Counted from the first letter of the stretch, positions 32,585 through 45,275 are shown. The stretch is DNA of 64,000 bases from Cordilura impudica (GCA_963682025.1 OY821521.1:196489526-196553525), one strand, 5' to 3'. The notes: generated by a model not told the origin, from the letters alone. Program-made: numbers and translations.

Positions 32585-34585
32585 TAAAGAAATAAAATTG
32601 AAATTCTAACTACGAAATCAAATTAATTCCAAGCGGAATTTCTGACTGGTGAAAAAAGTGTTACCAATAAAACTTCTATTTCATTGCGTCAAAATGACAA
32701 GGCAATCACCAACCCTGTGTTTTGTCTTGTGTAGTCCTTTCACGGTGAATATTCAATTTAAAAAGAGGCTGATAACGAAAAGTTTTTGTTGGCGAGTCGT
32801 TCGTGTGGAATTTTTCAGTAATTTTCTTTACAAATATTGAATAAACATTTTCTTAGCAAAAAAAAAATAATTTATAAACTTATCCTAATAACAAATAAAA
32901 TTTAACTATAAATTAAGAAAGAAAAGAACGGGTTAAAGTAAATATTTAAAGAAAATAAAACACGTTTCACGAACAATTCTCGACTCAAAATGGCGTAATC
33001 GCTGTAACAAATCGTTTGAACAAAAGATTAAATTTCACAAAAAGTCAATACTGAATTGGCTTCGAAGAATACGAAAAACAAATTAACAGTGATATAGAAA
33101 AAGAAAACCATAATATATAAATTTGCCAATTATATGCAATTCTGAAAATTTAAATTAAATGAAAAAAATATGTTCAGCTTGAAGAATAGAAAATGAGTGT
33201 ATGAATGATAGCTAATTTATCGACGACTGGCATCAAAAGGTTTACTGTAAAAGTGTGTGTAAAAATAACACACAGTGGGACTAATTGTAAAATTGTGAGT
33301 AAAATGTGTATATTTTCATTGTAGTCGCCTTAAATTTGTTGATTCATATTTTCTTATTTTTTTTTGTTCAACAAAAAAGAAACACCAAAAAAAAAAAATG
33401 AAATCACTTGTCTGCAATGAAGACTTGTAAAAAAGAAACATCTGCAGATATTTGTATAACTAATGTATGTATTTTTATATATGTATATAGCTGGTTTTAA
33501 CACATATGTATGTAGATATATATTTTGTAATGTATATAAGAATTTGTAGATGTAGTCACTGGCCAATGATACATATCAGATACATATGTACAAACATACC
33601 CAGTCGTTGGTGTATAAAACGAGTAGAGGAAGGAAACGAAGTTTTGTGACATACGATTGAATTGATGAACGGAACGTCTTTTCAATTGTAGTCTTTTTTC
33701 AGTGGTTCGTTCCAATAGAAATGCAGTATTCGCATGAAAAAAAATATGTAGAAATATATATATATATGTATATATATGTATATAATAATCCTAAAATCTA
33801 TAATTGCAGGACAAGTGCTATACTACTGCAGGCTGCAAAAATGTGTATACACATACATAAAATGCTTTCATACTCTTAAATATTATGTTTCATGGATTAA
33901 AAGTTAAAAAAAAAAAACAAATTTTTGCCCTCTACATGTCATATCCATTATTTTCTTTCACATTATATACAATTTAAGTGTTGTACATACTTACACAAAC
34001 ATTCAAATGCACATTTATATCTATATTTTTGTATATACAATATGAATTCAGGTATATTCGCTATGTATATTCTTTTTAAACGAAGGATATCCACGTTCAA
34101 AATATATACATGTTATCCTTTTTAATTGATACAAAATTCTATTCAATTTAAAAACAACCAAATACATAGGATGAGTAAAATATGTTTATACATACTTTTA
34201 GCTATTTATTTTTTATACAATAACTATATATTTGTATACACAATCATATGTATTCAGATAAGATTGTAAAGGTCAATACACTTAGTAATGTTAAAATAAG
34301 GATATCTGAAGATAGAAACCATTTTTTTCTAATCTTAAGAATTTTCTTTTGATAAAACAGATAAACTTGCAATTGAAGTTTTTGTTCAATTGCCTAGTAA
34401 ATATAAATCGAAAATCTGTCAAGGACAGATAGATCTACTTGGTCACAGTGCAGGACGAAACTAAACTCAACCCGGATACATCGTAATCATAAACGTCGCA
34501 AAGTAAAATATATTAATTGATTTTTATTATTTCGAAAATATATGTACATATAAAAGTAATTTTTTGATTTTTTTGAGCACGGTAC
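32585..34585. other. A/T-rich intergenic region
   Basis: Contains (AT/GTAT)n tracts near 33757-33784 and ATACATATGTA-type runs. Several 60-80 codon ORFs occur on both strands, none with recognisable content. No gene supported. Confidence 0.4.
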
Positions 34586-34589
34586 AAAA

Positions 34590-35760
34590 ATCAAACACAG
34601 GCAGGGCAGGTAATTCGAAACCTTCCTGTCCAATCCATGCCATAGTAACTCTATAGGATTGAGGTCAGGTGAATGTGTTGGTCATTCCATAACTTTACAT
34701 GTTCCAGCTGTTCCTGTTCCTGGGTCTCTAAATACTGCCTACAAATTTTTGCTGTTTTGGGTCATTATCTTGCTATCATGAATTTCCGCCTCCAAAGCTT
34801 AATTCAGTGACCATGGCACAATCTTTCAGGATATTTTTTTACTGAATCTCATCGACTATTCCTTCGATTCTGCATAACTCGCCAAGATTTTCGCCAGCAA
34901 AGCAACCTCAAACCTCGTGACTGTTGGCACTCGGCATGCATTTGACGCACGTTCTCTAGCTGAGCACCTCATAAAAAATCGCCTCTTGAAGCCGAACACT
35001 TTAAACTTCGATTCATCGGAACAAAGGACCTTGCACCAATCGTTGAAAGCACAGTTTTCATATTTTTACCCCATTCTAATCTTTATACCCTATACCACAA
35101 TATGGTCAGGGTATAATAACTTTGTGTTGATGTTTAGAACTTCCAAAAATATTTGACCTAGACACATCTTTTATTATACCGATTTAGCGATGTCCGTCTG
35201 TCCGTCTGTAATATCCAAATTATCATATAGATCTCAGTCAAATTGGGATTGTGTATGTTTATTACATCCATTTATCAGTAGTCCAAAAATAAAACCTATA
35301 GGACTATTCTTAGTCATAGCCCCATTTGAAGCTGATTTCCGATCTTCGCTAAAATCAAAAAACAAAAATATTGCACAGATTTTTTTCAAATTTGGTTCGC
35401 ATATGTTTTTGCAAAAATAAGAGACCTTACCAAATATAGTCAGGATTACTGCATTCTTTCGGCTATATTTTATGTGGGCCGCTATTTCTGGAGTTGTTAG
35501 GCGACGATTTCGTTTACTTGTCGTTATTATTACATGATCCTCCTATACGCAGTTGTACAATCCTTTTTGAATTTTGTGCGACGCGATATTTTGAGCTCCT
35601 TTGCAACTGCTTGTTTGCTTTTCCCAATTTTGTAGAGGAAAATAATAGAGTGACGAGTTTTAATTGAAATCCGCAGTTTTTGCCATTTTTTCCTTTAATT
35701 CAATCAAATATTGTAAATTTTCACTTTCACGTGCTAGGTTTTAGTTACGATGAAAGAACT
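34590..35760 (-). mobile_element. Tc1-like element remnant, split by a DINE-like insertion
   Basis: On the minus strand the start at about 35686 reads 'MAKTADFN' and continues through 'LQNWEKQTSSCKGAQNIA' and 'HVIITTSKRNRRLTTPEIAAHIK'. This is the paired helix-turn-helix region of a Tc1-like transposase. Past the insertion (35084-35446) fragments of the DDE domain continue, e.g. 'GCFAGENLGELCRIEG', 'QDNDPKQ' and 'FT*PQSYR' (the degraded SPDLNPIE region), with many stops and frame changes. No terminal repeats identified. Confidence 0.65.
35084..35446 (-). repeat. DINE/mini-me-like element, family A, internally deleted
   Basis: It starts 'TACCCTATACCACAATATGG' and contains 'CAAAAATATTTGACCTAGAC', '(GTCCGTCT)n', 'CAGTAGTCCAAAAATAAAACC' and 'CTTACCAAATATAGTCAGG'. 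It interrupts the Tc1-like transposase remnant, so it is the younger of the two. The palindrome-bearing end is missing. Confidence 0.65.
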
Positions 35761-36169
35761 CTGCTGTTTTTGTTTAATGTTCAATTTGCATTTTTTTTTT
35801 TTCAATTATTTATATTTCCCTTCGGGTAAAAAATTAAGATACCTGCTCACCTTAATCCTTTACCCAATGAGGAAAACCCTATTTTCAACAAAGTCGCTAT
35901 TTTCTATTACCTCTTAAAAAAACAATGTTTTTTAGTGCATACAAAATATTTACTCAATAATGAATGAAGAATTGCTTTTATTTCATTTCATTTATTAAAT
36001 TTCCATTTCCTGTACAGCTAGAATAAATCTTATATGTAGTTAAAGTACAGGAATGTATTTTTCATTTGGATAGTTTACAAACTTTTTAAATATAAATATC
36101 GAGTGTTCAAATTTGAAGTATCGTTTTGATTTTGCTGTCATTTTTTTTCTACATGGAAGTTTTATTCAA

Positions 36170-36895
36170 AATTTTTTTTTTTCGGATTCCAAATACATTC
36201 TGGTTAGTTAATATGGTACGATACACGAAGGAACAGCATGTTTTAATTATTAAAACATTTTTTGAAAATGGCATAGAAAAACAAGAAGAAAATGAGATTT
36301 TTTTTAAAAGATAATCTTCACCGACGAAGCCCATTTCCAGCTCCATGGCTACGTCAACAAGCAGAATTGCCGCATTTGGGGTGAAGAGAATCCAAGAGTT
36401 ATCTTAGACCAACTATTACAAAGGAAATCGCTACAGGGAGATGATCCAAAGTTTTTGTGCCTTAAAATTGATGAGACGTAGAGAATATGTGGTTTCAACA
36501 GGATGGTCCCACTTGCCACACAGCAAGAGAAACAATGGATCTTTTGAAAGAAATGTTCTAAAATCGCATTATTTCTCGTAGAGGAGGAGTGAATTGGCCA
36601 CCAAGATCGTGCGATTTTACACCTTTTTTTTTGGGATTTTTTGAAATCGAAAGTGTACAGCAATAATCCCACAACAGTTCAAGAGCTTAAAAACAACATT
36701 ATCGAGCAGATATCAACCTTTGACAACAGTTTATTGCAAAATGTGATTGAGAATTTTGGAAAAAGATTGGGAGCCTGCCGAGCCACTAAAAAAAAATCTT
36801 TTATTAAAATTAAAATGATACCTCAATTTTGGACACCCTTTACAATCTAATACAAAAACAAAAAAAAAAATATGAAAACAATAATTGGATTTAAT
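36170..36895 (+). pseudogene. Mariner-type transposase remnant (rosa/DD41D-like)
   Basis: Starts 'MVRYTKEQHVLIIKTFFENG', which then jumps to the catalytic domain. In successive frames one reads 'TDEAHFQLHGYVNKQNCRIWGEENP' (first Asp), 'MWFQQDGPTCHTARETMDLL' (second Asp) and 'IISRRGGVNWPPRSCDFTPF', where the third Asp motif (LTPLDY in the 47.5-kb relative) is destroyed. The C-terminal part 'NNPTTVQELKNNIIEQI' follows. Stops, frameshifts and an N-terminal deletion make it non-functional. It resembles the better element at 47.4-48.5 kb but is a separate lineage. Confidence 0.7.
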
Positions 36896-37049
36896 GCAAA
36901 GTTAACATACAATAAGAAAAATATACATTTAAACAATTAAGGAAAAAAATTGAATAGAAATTGTTTAAAAGCTATTTGCGTTGCTATCGAGTTGTTGGTT
37001 GTGTGGAAGAATATTCCATAGACGTGAGGCATTTGTATAAAATTGCCAC

Positions 37050-38290
37050 TCAGATACGAGGGACTATTATTTTTCTACCCCTTCGGAATCTGCCAAACCA
37101 AATTTTGGCGTATAGATATTGAGGCTTTTGTGTGTAGATTATCTTATGCTTAAAGATGAGAACACGAATTTTTAGCAAGGATACAAACGATATTCCATAG
37201 AGATTACATGATGCATGTGAAACTTCGACATATTTTCTTATTCCATATACATATCGTATAATGTTGTTGTACAAGACCTCTAGCTTACGTTTGCTAGTAG
37301 AATCACAGTTGGCAAATAACTCACATCCATAAATTAGTCCAGGAATAAAGTAACATCCATTATTCTCAATGGAGTAAAGACCGGAGTGACTAAACTTTAT
37401 ATAAGTTTGACCAACCGATGTATTGACATGATTGGTCCATGTTAAATTGTTATTAAAAATTAGTCCAAGATATTTTGCAGTATTAACGAGTTTAATTTTT
37501 TCACCATTTATTAAAACATCATCGTCTAATACAGGATCAGCAGTTCTTTTACGGATTATCATGAACTTTGAGTTTTGAGGATTGAGGCAGAGGCCTTTGC
37601 TGTTGCCCAGGCACATATTTTACGTAAATATTCATTAAGTTTAGTAATATTACTAGCTATGGTGTGAGAACGGCTACTTAAATATAGTTGCACATCATCA
37701 ACTTACATATGGATTTTACAGTTGGAAAGTTGTTTTGTCCGATCATTAGCACATATTGAAAATAGCAAAGGCCCAAGAATAGATCCTTGAACCACTCCTC
37801 GAGATATGCTTACAGAATTAGACCATAATTTCATAAACAGCATGGTTAGGTATTAAAAACAAAGATTAGTCAATGTTTGAGAGAACTTAAAAGTGTAATT
37901 TCAGGCAGAGTGTGTTGTGACCAACAGTATCAAAGGCCTTTGCATGATCAAGCAGCACCAATAAATTTATTTTACCATTATCTAGTTCACGTCGAATATT
38001 TTCAGAAACATCCAACAAAGCAGACACACAACTGTGGTCAGATCGAAACCCCGATTGCATATTAGTTAGCAAAGAATTTTCATTAATAAATGAATTTATT
38101 TGCCCATGTAAAATCTTCTCTAATACATTTGAAAGGAAACATAAAACAGCTATTGGCCTGAATTTCGAGGTAGATTTTGGCAAAGGTATTATTTTGGCAT
38201 GTTTCCATTTTGATGGAAAAGTGCTGGACATAATGATAGTATTGAACAAGTGGGTGACATATGGCAAAATAATTCCATCTGTAATAATTT
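37050..38290 (-). pseudogene. Non-LTR retrotransposon reverse transcriptase remnant
   Basis: Minus-strand frames give 'KHAKIIPLPKSTSKFRPIAVL', 'QSGFRSDHSC', 'LVLLDHAKAFDTV' (motif A region), 'VVQGSILGPLLFSI', 'HM*VDDVQLYL' and the C-terminal 'NTAKYLGLIFNNNLTWTNHVN', 'LIYGCELFANCDSTSKRKLEVL'. The order is that of a CR1/jockey-group reverse transcriptase. The catalytic YVDD box has TAA (37705-37703) in place of the Tyr codon. Other stops and frameshifts occur. The endonuclease half is absent, as in 5'-truncated copies. Confidence 0.75.
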
Positions 38291-38935
38291 TACGATTTTT
38301 AAATGGAAATTATTCGGGATAGCAAATGCTTTTATTTTAAGGATAGCAAATACTTTTCGACAGCGTTTCCACGCTGCCTGAAAAGGCTTGCGTTTCGTGT
38401 TTCTAAGCGAGGGGTAGAGAAGCAAGCGGGGTAGAAAAAATTTCATTTTCTGTTTTTGAGGATTTTTTTACATTTCTTTATACACTCTTTCGCTCTCTTG
38501 ACAAGTTGTTTTATTCTTATTCGTTTCAAGTGATTTTATTAAGCGCAATTTAAATTTAAAAAAGGAAATAAATAAAATAAAATAAAAAAATAAATTTTCC
38601 ATAAATTTTTTTATGTAATTAAAAACACAAAAGGTTTCTTAAATTGTTTATTTGTTGCAAATGAACAAATGAAAAAGATTGATAGAATAAACATAAAAAA
38701 ATCAAGAGTAGTTGCAACCAAAAACGCACAATGTAAATACGTCTAAATCCCCTCTATCTCTTTCAATTCACCAAAACTATAAAGTCTGTTTGTTGGTTTA
38801 ATATTTAAAAGAAGAAAAAAAATAAAAATTAATTTTACTACGTTGTAATTATCGGTCCTTAAAAAATGGGGTTAAAAGCAAAACTCGTACAGCTAGTAGT
38901 TATAATTTTATAAATTAACATTTATTAATATATTG
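38291..38935. other. Intergenic region, nothing recognised
   Basis: Contains 'CGACAGCGTTTCCACGCTGC', a GC-richer patch with a short inverted repeat (CAGCGT/ACGCTG) at 38359-38373, followed by A/T-rich sequence. No gene or known repeat. Confidence 0.35.
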
Positions 38936-38939
38936 AATG

Positions 38940-39780
38940 GAGTCCTTTAGCATGAATCATCAATCCTAGTCTCTATGGCATACATTCCACCAGCTTACGA
39001 CAAATGCTTGATTCAATGTTTTCCCATTACTCCGCAAGAACTCACTTCAATTCTGGTTTTAAGGACATATGGTGTTTTCTCACTTTGTTATCGAGATAGC
39101 TGCAGAGATTTTCGATGGGGTTAATGTCGGGAGTATATTAATTAATTTTAAAAATAAACTATTAAAAATTAACGTAAAACTTATTTAAAAAAAAAAAAAA
39201 CAAAATATAAGACCAACTTTTTTTGTTATCGAGAAAAAAATGTAAAAAAAGTAAAAAAAAAAAAAAAAAATGATAGCAAAAAAAGAACACAAAAAATTGC
39301 CCAAAAAATTGAATAGTCTTCACGAAAAATCGCTCAAAACGCCATATCTCGAAAATGTCCTTAGTGCTATACTCGTTTTTTGTGGTGTATTTTCCAGCAG
39401 TTCGTCAATTCCGCCCAAGTGTGGCTTGGGATTGTTGTGTAGGTAAAAGTGGTAATTGTTGCTTAGAACCAGCTTTTCCTTTGATATGAGAAAATTGCTT
39501 TATAGAATTTCTGAATATACTTTATGATCAATTATAAATCCGATGAAATGCAGAGATCCAGAACCAACTGCCGAGAAAGACCCCCAAACCACCACCGATC
39601 TACCAGCGTGTTTCACTGTTGTTGGTTTAACATGTTTTGAAAGAAGCTCTTTATTAGCCTTTCTCCATGGCTTTCGTATGGCTTTCCATCAGACCTAAAT
39701 ATATTAAATTTGATCCCGTCATTTCAAAAAGAAAAATTCTTGGTTTTATGTTTTTTGACGAACTGTCAGCGTTCAATTTG
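38940..39780 (-). pseudogene. Tc1-like transposase remnant
   Basis: On minus the C-terminal part reads 'PDINPIENLCSYLDNKVRKH' (38.99-39.13 kb), with the catalytic Glu retained, then 'RKLVECMP*RLGLMIHAKG'. About 230 bp of unrelated A-rich sequence (39.14-39.37 kb) separates it from the central part 'SVSWLVD*KCLNPK'-like text and 'GRSVVVWGSFSAVGS' near 39.55-39.60 kb. Frames change often and stops are present. No ends found. Confidence 0.65.
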
Positions 39781-39883
39781 ACAATTATTCTTTCTTCATT
39801 TGCGGTAAATATTTTATAATTTTAGTATTAATTTTTGTTTTGTTTTGTTTTTTAGTTGTTGAAGTCTTGTAGCTTTTCATATA

Positions 39884-42083
39884 CAGCTGCAAAAAAAAAA
39901 AATAGCACCACCCCCAAAAACAATGTTTTCAAAAACCTCTTATTTACATTTGTAAGTTCAAAAAACTTATGAATGTGTTTTTATAAAAAATTAAGGAAGG
40001 AAAAAATTATAATTTTATTTCCCATTTTCAACGAATTTAAGGAACTTTATGAAAAATTAACGAAAAAAAATAGCACCACTTTTCAGATATGCACTTAAAA
40101 TTATAAAAATTAGAAATAAATAATAGCTTCAATACTTAAAAATAATTGTATATTAAAGGTAAAATTATTCTATAAGTTTAATATTCTGTTGCATTTCCAT
40201 TATTGGCAATAACGGCTGCGCATCGTCTTGGCATCGATTCAACTAATTCCTGGCAACATTTTACAGGAATCTTGCTCCAGGACTTCTGAATGACTTACCA
40301 AAGTCATAATGGTTGGCTTAGAAGCAGCATCTTCCTTCTTAACATCAGCCAAAAGATTTTTAGATGTTATTGAGGTCTGGTGACTGCGTAGGCCATTCCA
40401 AAACGTTCAACGAATTTCTTTCTTGAGGTCATTATCTTGTGGAAAGATCCATACCAGCGGGAGCTTATTTTCTGGGTAGGACAGCATAACGGTATCCAAA
40501 ATATTGGCATAAACGTGTTGGTCCATTATCTAATGTATTGGACCTACTCCACACTAAGGGAAACAACCCCATACCATTACGCTTGGTTTTTGTTGTGTAT
40601 TTTGAATTGTATTCGGAGTTTTGAGGACGCCTGACGTACGAACGAGAACCTTTTCCACAAAACATAACAACTTTACTCTCATCTGACCATTAATATTCCA
40701 CCATTTGTGTTTAAAATAGGGAGGGACCTTTCCTAAATTATTTATCTGAGACATGTGTGAACTGTTTGCACTGTCGCAGTATATTAAGGTCCTTTTTAAG
40801 CTCAGTTTCAGCTTTCAAAGACCCTTTTTGCTCTCGCGGATCATCCTATTGACGTGAACCTGACGTGTTTCAATTTTTTCTTTATAGATTATTGCGTCAA
40901 TCAACCAACTTCTCTATAGTATTTTCCATCCAATAATAATTATTTTTTATTATTTCGCGCTGCTCCGCACTTCAGTGTTTTGCTTGACCCATTTTATTTA
41001 TATTAGATCAAAACCTCTCCATGTTAGAGTCAACCAATAGATTCGTATTGAAGTGCTCTTTAAGAATCTATGGGGATGTTAAAAAACGATCTCAAATCAA
41101 AGTTAAGAGTTATTTTTCAATGAAAAAATAAAAGATCGGATGAAATTCTTAAAAAGAGAGTTTTATTTTGCCTTCATAAAATAAAACTCCTTTGAAGAGT
41201 TTCATTTTTTTCTCTTTTGAAGAGTTTTATTTTTCCGTCTAAAATAAAACTCATTTTGTTTATTTTCTTCTTTTTCTACAGTCTATTTTTTTATTGCATC
41301 CAATTGATGTAATCAGCCCAATTTTAAACAAAAACTCCGCATGAAATATCCCACTTCTCCCTTTTCCCTTATTATGAATAAAAATTCCTTCGGAAAAAAA
41401 TCGATGGGAAAAAAGTAGTTATTCTCAATGCACTTGATTTTAGTTTTTTCCCTCAAAAAATTTCCCTTGCAAAACGGACGGGAGTTTACATAAAAATGTA
41501 AAAAGTACTTTGATAAAACAAAATTTAAATAAAAAAAATTAATATTTTATTGTTCTTGTAGGTTGAAGATCACAAATAAAGCACACCTTCAACTTTTATT
41601 AACTTTAATGAAATCCAGTTCAGGCATTGATTGCGTTTTCCATAGATTCAGCCCGCAATTGACTTCTAGCAATCTTTTAGCTATTTCGTTGTTGTTATTG
41701 TACAACACAAATTTCCTCCACAAGTGCTCGCATCATAGCTATGCTATTCATTTTTTATTTAATTTTTCTTTAAAATAAATTTATATTCGTTTGCACACAC
41801 AAAAAAAAATAGAAAATTTATTGTCAATAAGCAAAACAACTGGCTTCGAAATTCGATGATGCCACTTATTCATTTTTTATTCGCGCGGAATTTATAATTG
41901 CAGAATTTTTTTCTCGAGAAAAGTATTTTCCGTGAGAAAGAAATTCCTTGAGAATATTCGTAATTGGGCTGAATGTGTATAGTAATTCATTTGTTTTATT
42001 TGAAAAATACCAACATTAATTCATTGTTTTTGGAATAATAAGAAAAGGTATCATAGTGGTGCTATTATTTTTTTTCCTAACTG
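39884..42083 (-). mobile_element. Tc1-like element with inverted/direct terminal repeats and a nested MITE
   Basis: The left end after TA (39882-39883) is CAGCTGC, an A-run, then ATAGCACCAC. The right end is GTGGTGCTATTATT, a T-run, then CCTAACTG before TA (42084-42085). A second ATAGCACCAC at about 40070 suggests the inner direct repeat of an IR/DR-type terminus. The transposase on minus starts near 40996 ('MGQAKH'), includes 'MVWGCFP' and 'FPQDNDLK', and ends at 'SHSEVLEQDS'. A 660-bp MITE-like element (41313-41972) enlarges it to 2.2 kb. In the frame carrying WPTQSPDLN the catalytic Glu codon is TAA (40362-40360). Confidence 0.75.
41313..41972. mobile_element. 660-bp element with 11-bp terminal inverted repeats
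   Basis: TCAGCCCAATT (41313-41323) is matched by AATTGGGCTGA (41962-41972). The inside has 'TTTTTTCTCGAGAAAAGTATTTTCC' and no transposase. It lies within the 5' region of the Tc1-like element. A clean target duplication was not found, so the class is open. Confidence 0.6.
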
Positions 42084-42334
42084 TATGTATGAAAGGGCTT
42101 CTATCTAAAATTTTCGAAATTTCATGTATAGATTTTCCCTTCTACGATTGCTTTATTGCTACTGTTTTGCATTCTTCGATCGTTTCTCCACGTTTCCAGT
42201 CCCATTGTGTATTTTTTATTCCATTTTTATATTATAGGCAAAATGGCAATTTTTGACATTATGTCCAATATAATCCAGTTCTATATACGGTTTTTTTTTT
42301 AATGAAAATGGAAGTGCGCGAGTATAGCTTTTAT

Positions 42335-43260
42335 ACAGTGGGTGTAATCGATATTGGGACAACAAAGAAAATAATGTATACACAAATTAAAAACCACCAA
42401 TTGCATTTATTGTGTATGGTAGATTATTTAAATGAAGAAACAGTAAATCTAGTAAGTATTACATAATTAATAATTAAAAAAAAAATTAGCAAACCAAACT
42501 TCGACCACATATTTTAAGATTTAGAATACCTACCATACTTCCAACTAATTTTAGTACTTGTGTTCCATTAATTGTACTTGTTTTTTTTATTGCAATTTTC
42601 CGGACTGATATTCTGCCGTGCTGCTAATAAATTTTCAATTGAATTAATAATCCGAGCTTTGAATTAATAATCCGGGCTTTCCATAACGTGTGGACAATAA
42701 CAAAAAAGCCAGGACGTTACATTGTAAGCTTTGTCTCTCAACTGATCTAGCCAATTTTTTTTTTTTTCAAAAAATGAAAAACGCAATCATCCACAAAGCC
42801 TCTTCCATATTTAATAGCTGGTTTTAGATTTTTAGCAAACACTGGATCCCAACAATGGGTAGAAAACGCCGGGCCTTGCTGCGGAAAACGAGGCCCAAAC
42901 CTCTCCATGTTTAATAGTTGGTTTTAGTTTGTTAGGCAACATTGGTTCCATCTGACCCGAAAAGGGTAACCTTAAACTCTCGACAGTGAACAAAACTTTC
43001 GAGAACGGAAAATTGCGTAGCGAACTACAAAAATGTTTTCTTATTTTGTATCTTCTTTTTCGTAGCATTTTCCTTTCGTAGCATATTGCGAATGGTGGAA
43101 ACACTGGGTCTTTTTTCCCAAATCGGATTCTGCTATTTCTGACAACTTTGGAGCACTTAGAAAGTGGTTATTTTTGATTTTTTTTTTTACCAAATACCGA
43201 TATTATAAATGGTGGAATGGCTTCTCTTTAGAAGTCTCGCTATCTCGTTTTTCGAAATTA
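42335..43260 (-). mobile_element. Tc1-like remnant
   Basis: A TA plus CAGTGGGTGTAATCGATATTGGG (42335 on) has the look of a Tc1 end. On minus, 42.83-43.13 kb contains, in shifting frames, 'ENFPFSKV', 'KVTLFGSDGTNVA' (first Asp region, matching SDESKxxLFGSDG), 'PTIKHGEVWASFS' (relatives: PTVKHGGGSVMVWG) and 'MFPPFAICYERKMLRKR'. A short direct duplication 'GAATTAATAATCCG(A/G)GCTTT' sits at 42643-42681. The other end was not found. Confidence 0.55.
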
Positions 43261-43489
43261 ACACTCTTAATTGTTTTTAAATTGAGTTATTCAAGCTTGG
43301 ATTCACTTACTGGATAATTTTATGGTGAAAACTATCCCTAATCCTTCAATAATAATATAATTGATTATTATAGATAAAAACCTATACACTTGCAAAAAGA
43401 TTGCTAAAGAAAATAGCTTTCTTAATTATATATATATATTCCCTTCGATCCTATAAGGAGCATAGGGCCTCTTAATTAGAATACGAAAT

Positions 43490-43730
43490 AATATATCTAT
43501 AATTGCATTCATAAGAATATTTAATACAATAGTGAAGCCTCACTTTGAATATTGCTCCACGTTGTTGTTTCTTGGGAGTCAAAAAATGAAGGAAAGACCT
43601 CAAAAACTTCAAAATAAGGGTGTGAGATATATTCTAAAATGTTATAGGTTAACACATATAAAAGACATGGTACAAAAATTGCACTGGCTCTCTGTAAATC
43701 AAAGACTGGCGACGAATGGTTTAATATTTA
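43490..43730 (+). pseudogene. Non-LTR reverse transcriptase C-terminal fragment, left part
   Basis: The frame reads 'RIFNTIVKPHFEYCSTLLFLG', then 'RPQKLQNKGVRYILKC' and 'MVQKLHWLSVNQRLATNGLIF'. This is the C-terminal domain typical of CR1/jockey-group elements. It stops at TA (43729-43730) where a Tc1-like element begins, and resumes in frame at 45278. No stop occurs before the break. Confidence 0.75.
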
Positions 43731-45275
43731 CTGTGCGCGTCAAAAAAGTAAACACCTTAGTTACTCATATTAAAAGTTTTATTAAAATTAAGTAATTAAC
43801 ACAAAATCAAAAATATATATAAGGAATTCAAGAATTATTTAATAATAGCTGAACTCAATAAAAACATTAAACAAAAGTAATACAAAACAGAAATAAATGC
43901 ACTTTATTTAGAAAATGACCAAATTTTACGTGTTACAAAAAGTAAAGAGCAAACAAAGGCAACAGACTTACTTCAATACAAAAAGTAAAGTTTTTAAATT
44001 TTTTTTAATATTTGGTTTATTTTCATTTGGCCTTCAGCACCTCATTTAGTCTTCTAGGCATGGACTCGACAAGTTTTTTTGTTTTATCGGGGGAGATTGT
44101 ACTCCTTTCTTCCTTGAGAGCCTTCTTTAAGTTTGCCTTGCTTGAAATAGCCATTTGACTTATTTTTCTGTCAAGAATTTTCCACAGGTGCTCGATCGGG
44201 TTAAGGTCCGAGTATAGCGGAGTCCGGTACAGTAGCCACTCTTTCACAATTTTAGACGTATGCTTTAGATCGTTGTCCTGTGGGGAAATCCAGTCTCCAG
44301 GCATACCTTATTTTTCGACGCTAGGACCAACATTCTCCTTCAAAATGGCTAAGTAATCCATTTTCTTCATAGTGGAGTAAATAAAAACAATAATACCAAC
44401 ACCTGTTGCCGCCATATAGCCCCAAACCATAACTAACCTCCACCGTGTTTGAGAGTGATGCTAACACACTTTTCTTTGAAGGTTTCATTCTTAGCACGCC
44501 ATATTTTGGGTTTGCCTGATGTCTGATAATTTAACTGCACTTTAGGCTGGATATATCTTTACTTCTCTTACTACAGCTCTAACTTCGGTACCACTAAACC
44601 GCTTAAATCTCGGTAAATCTTCACCTCGATAGTGTTTGACGTATGAATCAACTATTTTTTTATTTTGCAAAAAATTTTCTTTTAAAGCTAAAATAATTTT
44701 CCAAGTATCAGACGATGTTTGCTTTCCCATAGTGAGATTAGGTTCCTTTACTTCTTTTTAGTTATTAATAATAAGTACAAATCAACTTAAAATGATTTTT
44801 AGTAAAGTAAAACACGTGATCAGTACAAATTTTTCACAAAAAGTTTAGATTCTTCCCCGAAATATAAAAAAAGTAGTAGTCAATCTCTAAATAATGGTAT
44901 AGTAGTAAACTCTGTAATATTACTTTTTATCGTAAGAATAATAACTTTTTTATAAGACCCTGGAAGGTTACTCTTCATTTTAGTACATTAAAGTTACTCT
45001 TCGTCGAATGTGACCAACAATTTTTTTAAAAAATTTCTAGCTGAACGATTTTTGAAGTAAAATATAAACAAACATTTTTTTAGTTAAACATTTTATTAAA
45101 AAATAAAGAAAAAATAAAATATAAAAATAAAAATTCTTTTTCAGTCATTCGATACGAATTAGGGGCCAAATTTTTTGATTTATATGATATAGAGTAAATG
45201 AGCTTCATCAATTCGACAAACAGTAACCGTCCAGGGTTAAAAATTACTATTTACTTTTTTTTTTGACGCTCACAG
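43731..45275 (-). mobile_element. Tc1-like element with matched ends, inserted into a non-LTR fragment
   Basis: The left end CTGTGCGCGTCAAAAAAGTAAA (43731) and right end TTTACTTTTTTTTTTGACGCTCACAG (to 45275) are inverted repeats, with TA on both sides. Length 1545 bp. Minus-strand transposase parts: 'MGKQTSSDTWKIILAL' with 'RFKRFSGTEVRAVVREVK', 'RWRLVMVWGYMAATGVG', 'QDNDLKHTSKIVKEWL' (second Asp kept), 'SDLNPIEHLWKILDRKI' (Glu kept) and 'KLVESMPRRLNEVLKAK'. Only 27 residues separate the second Asp and the Glu against the usual 34, so about 7 residues are missing. Stops split the ORF. Confidence 0.85.

Noticed and set aside
33354..34125. Several 60-70 codon ORFs on both strands
   Set aside because: They are rich in Ile, Tyr, Phe and Lys and arise in TATGTATA-type simple sequence without any conserved motif.
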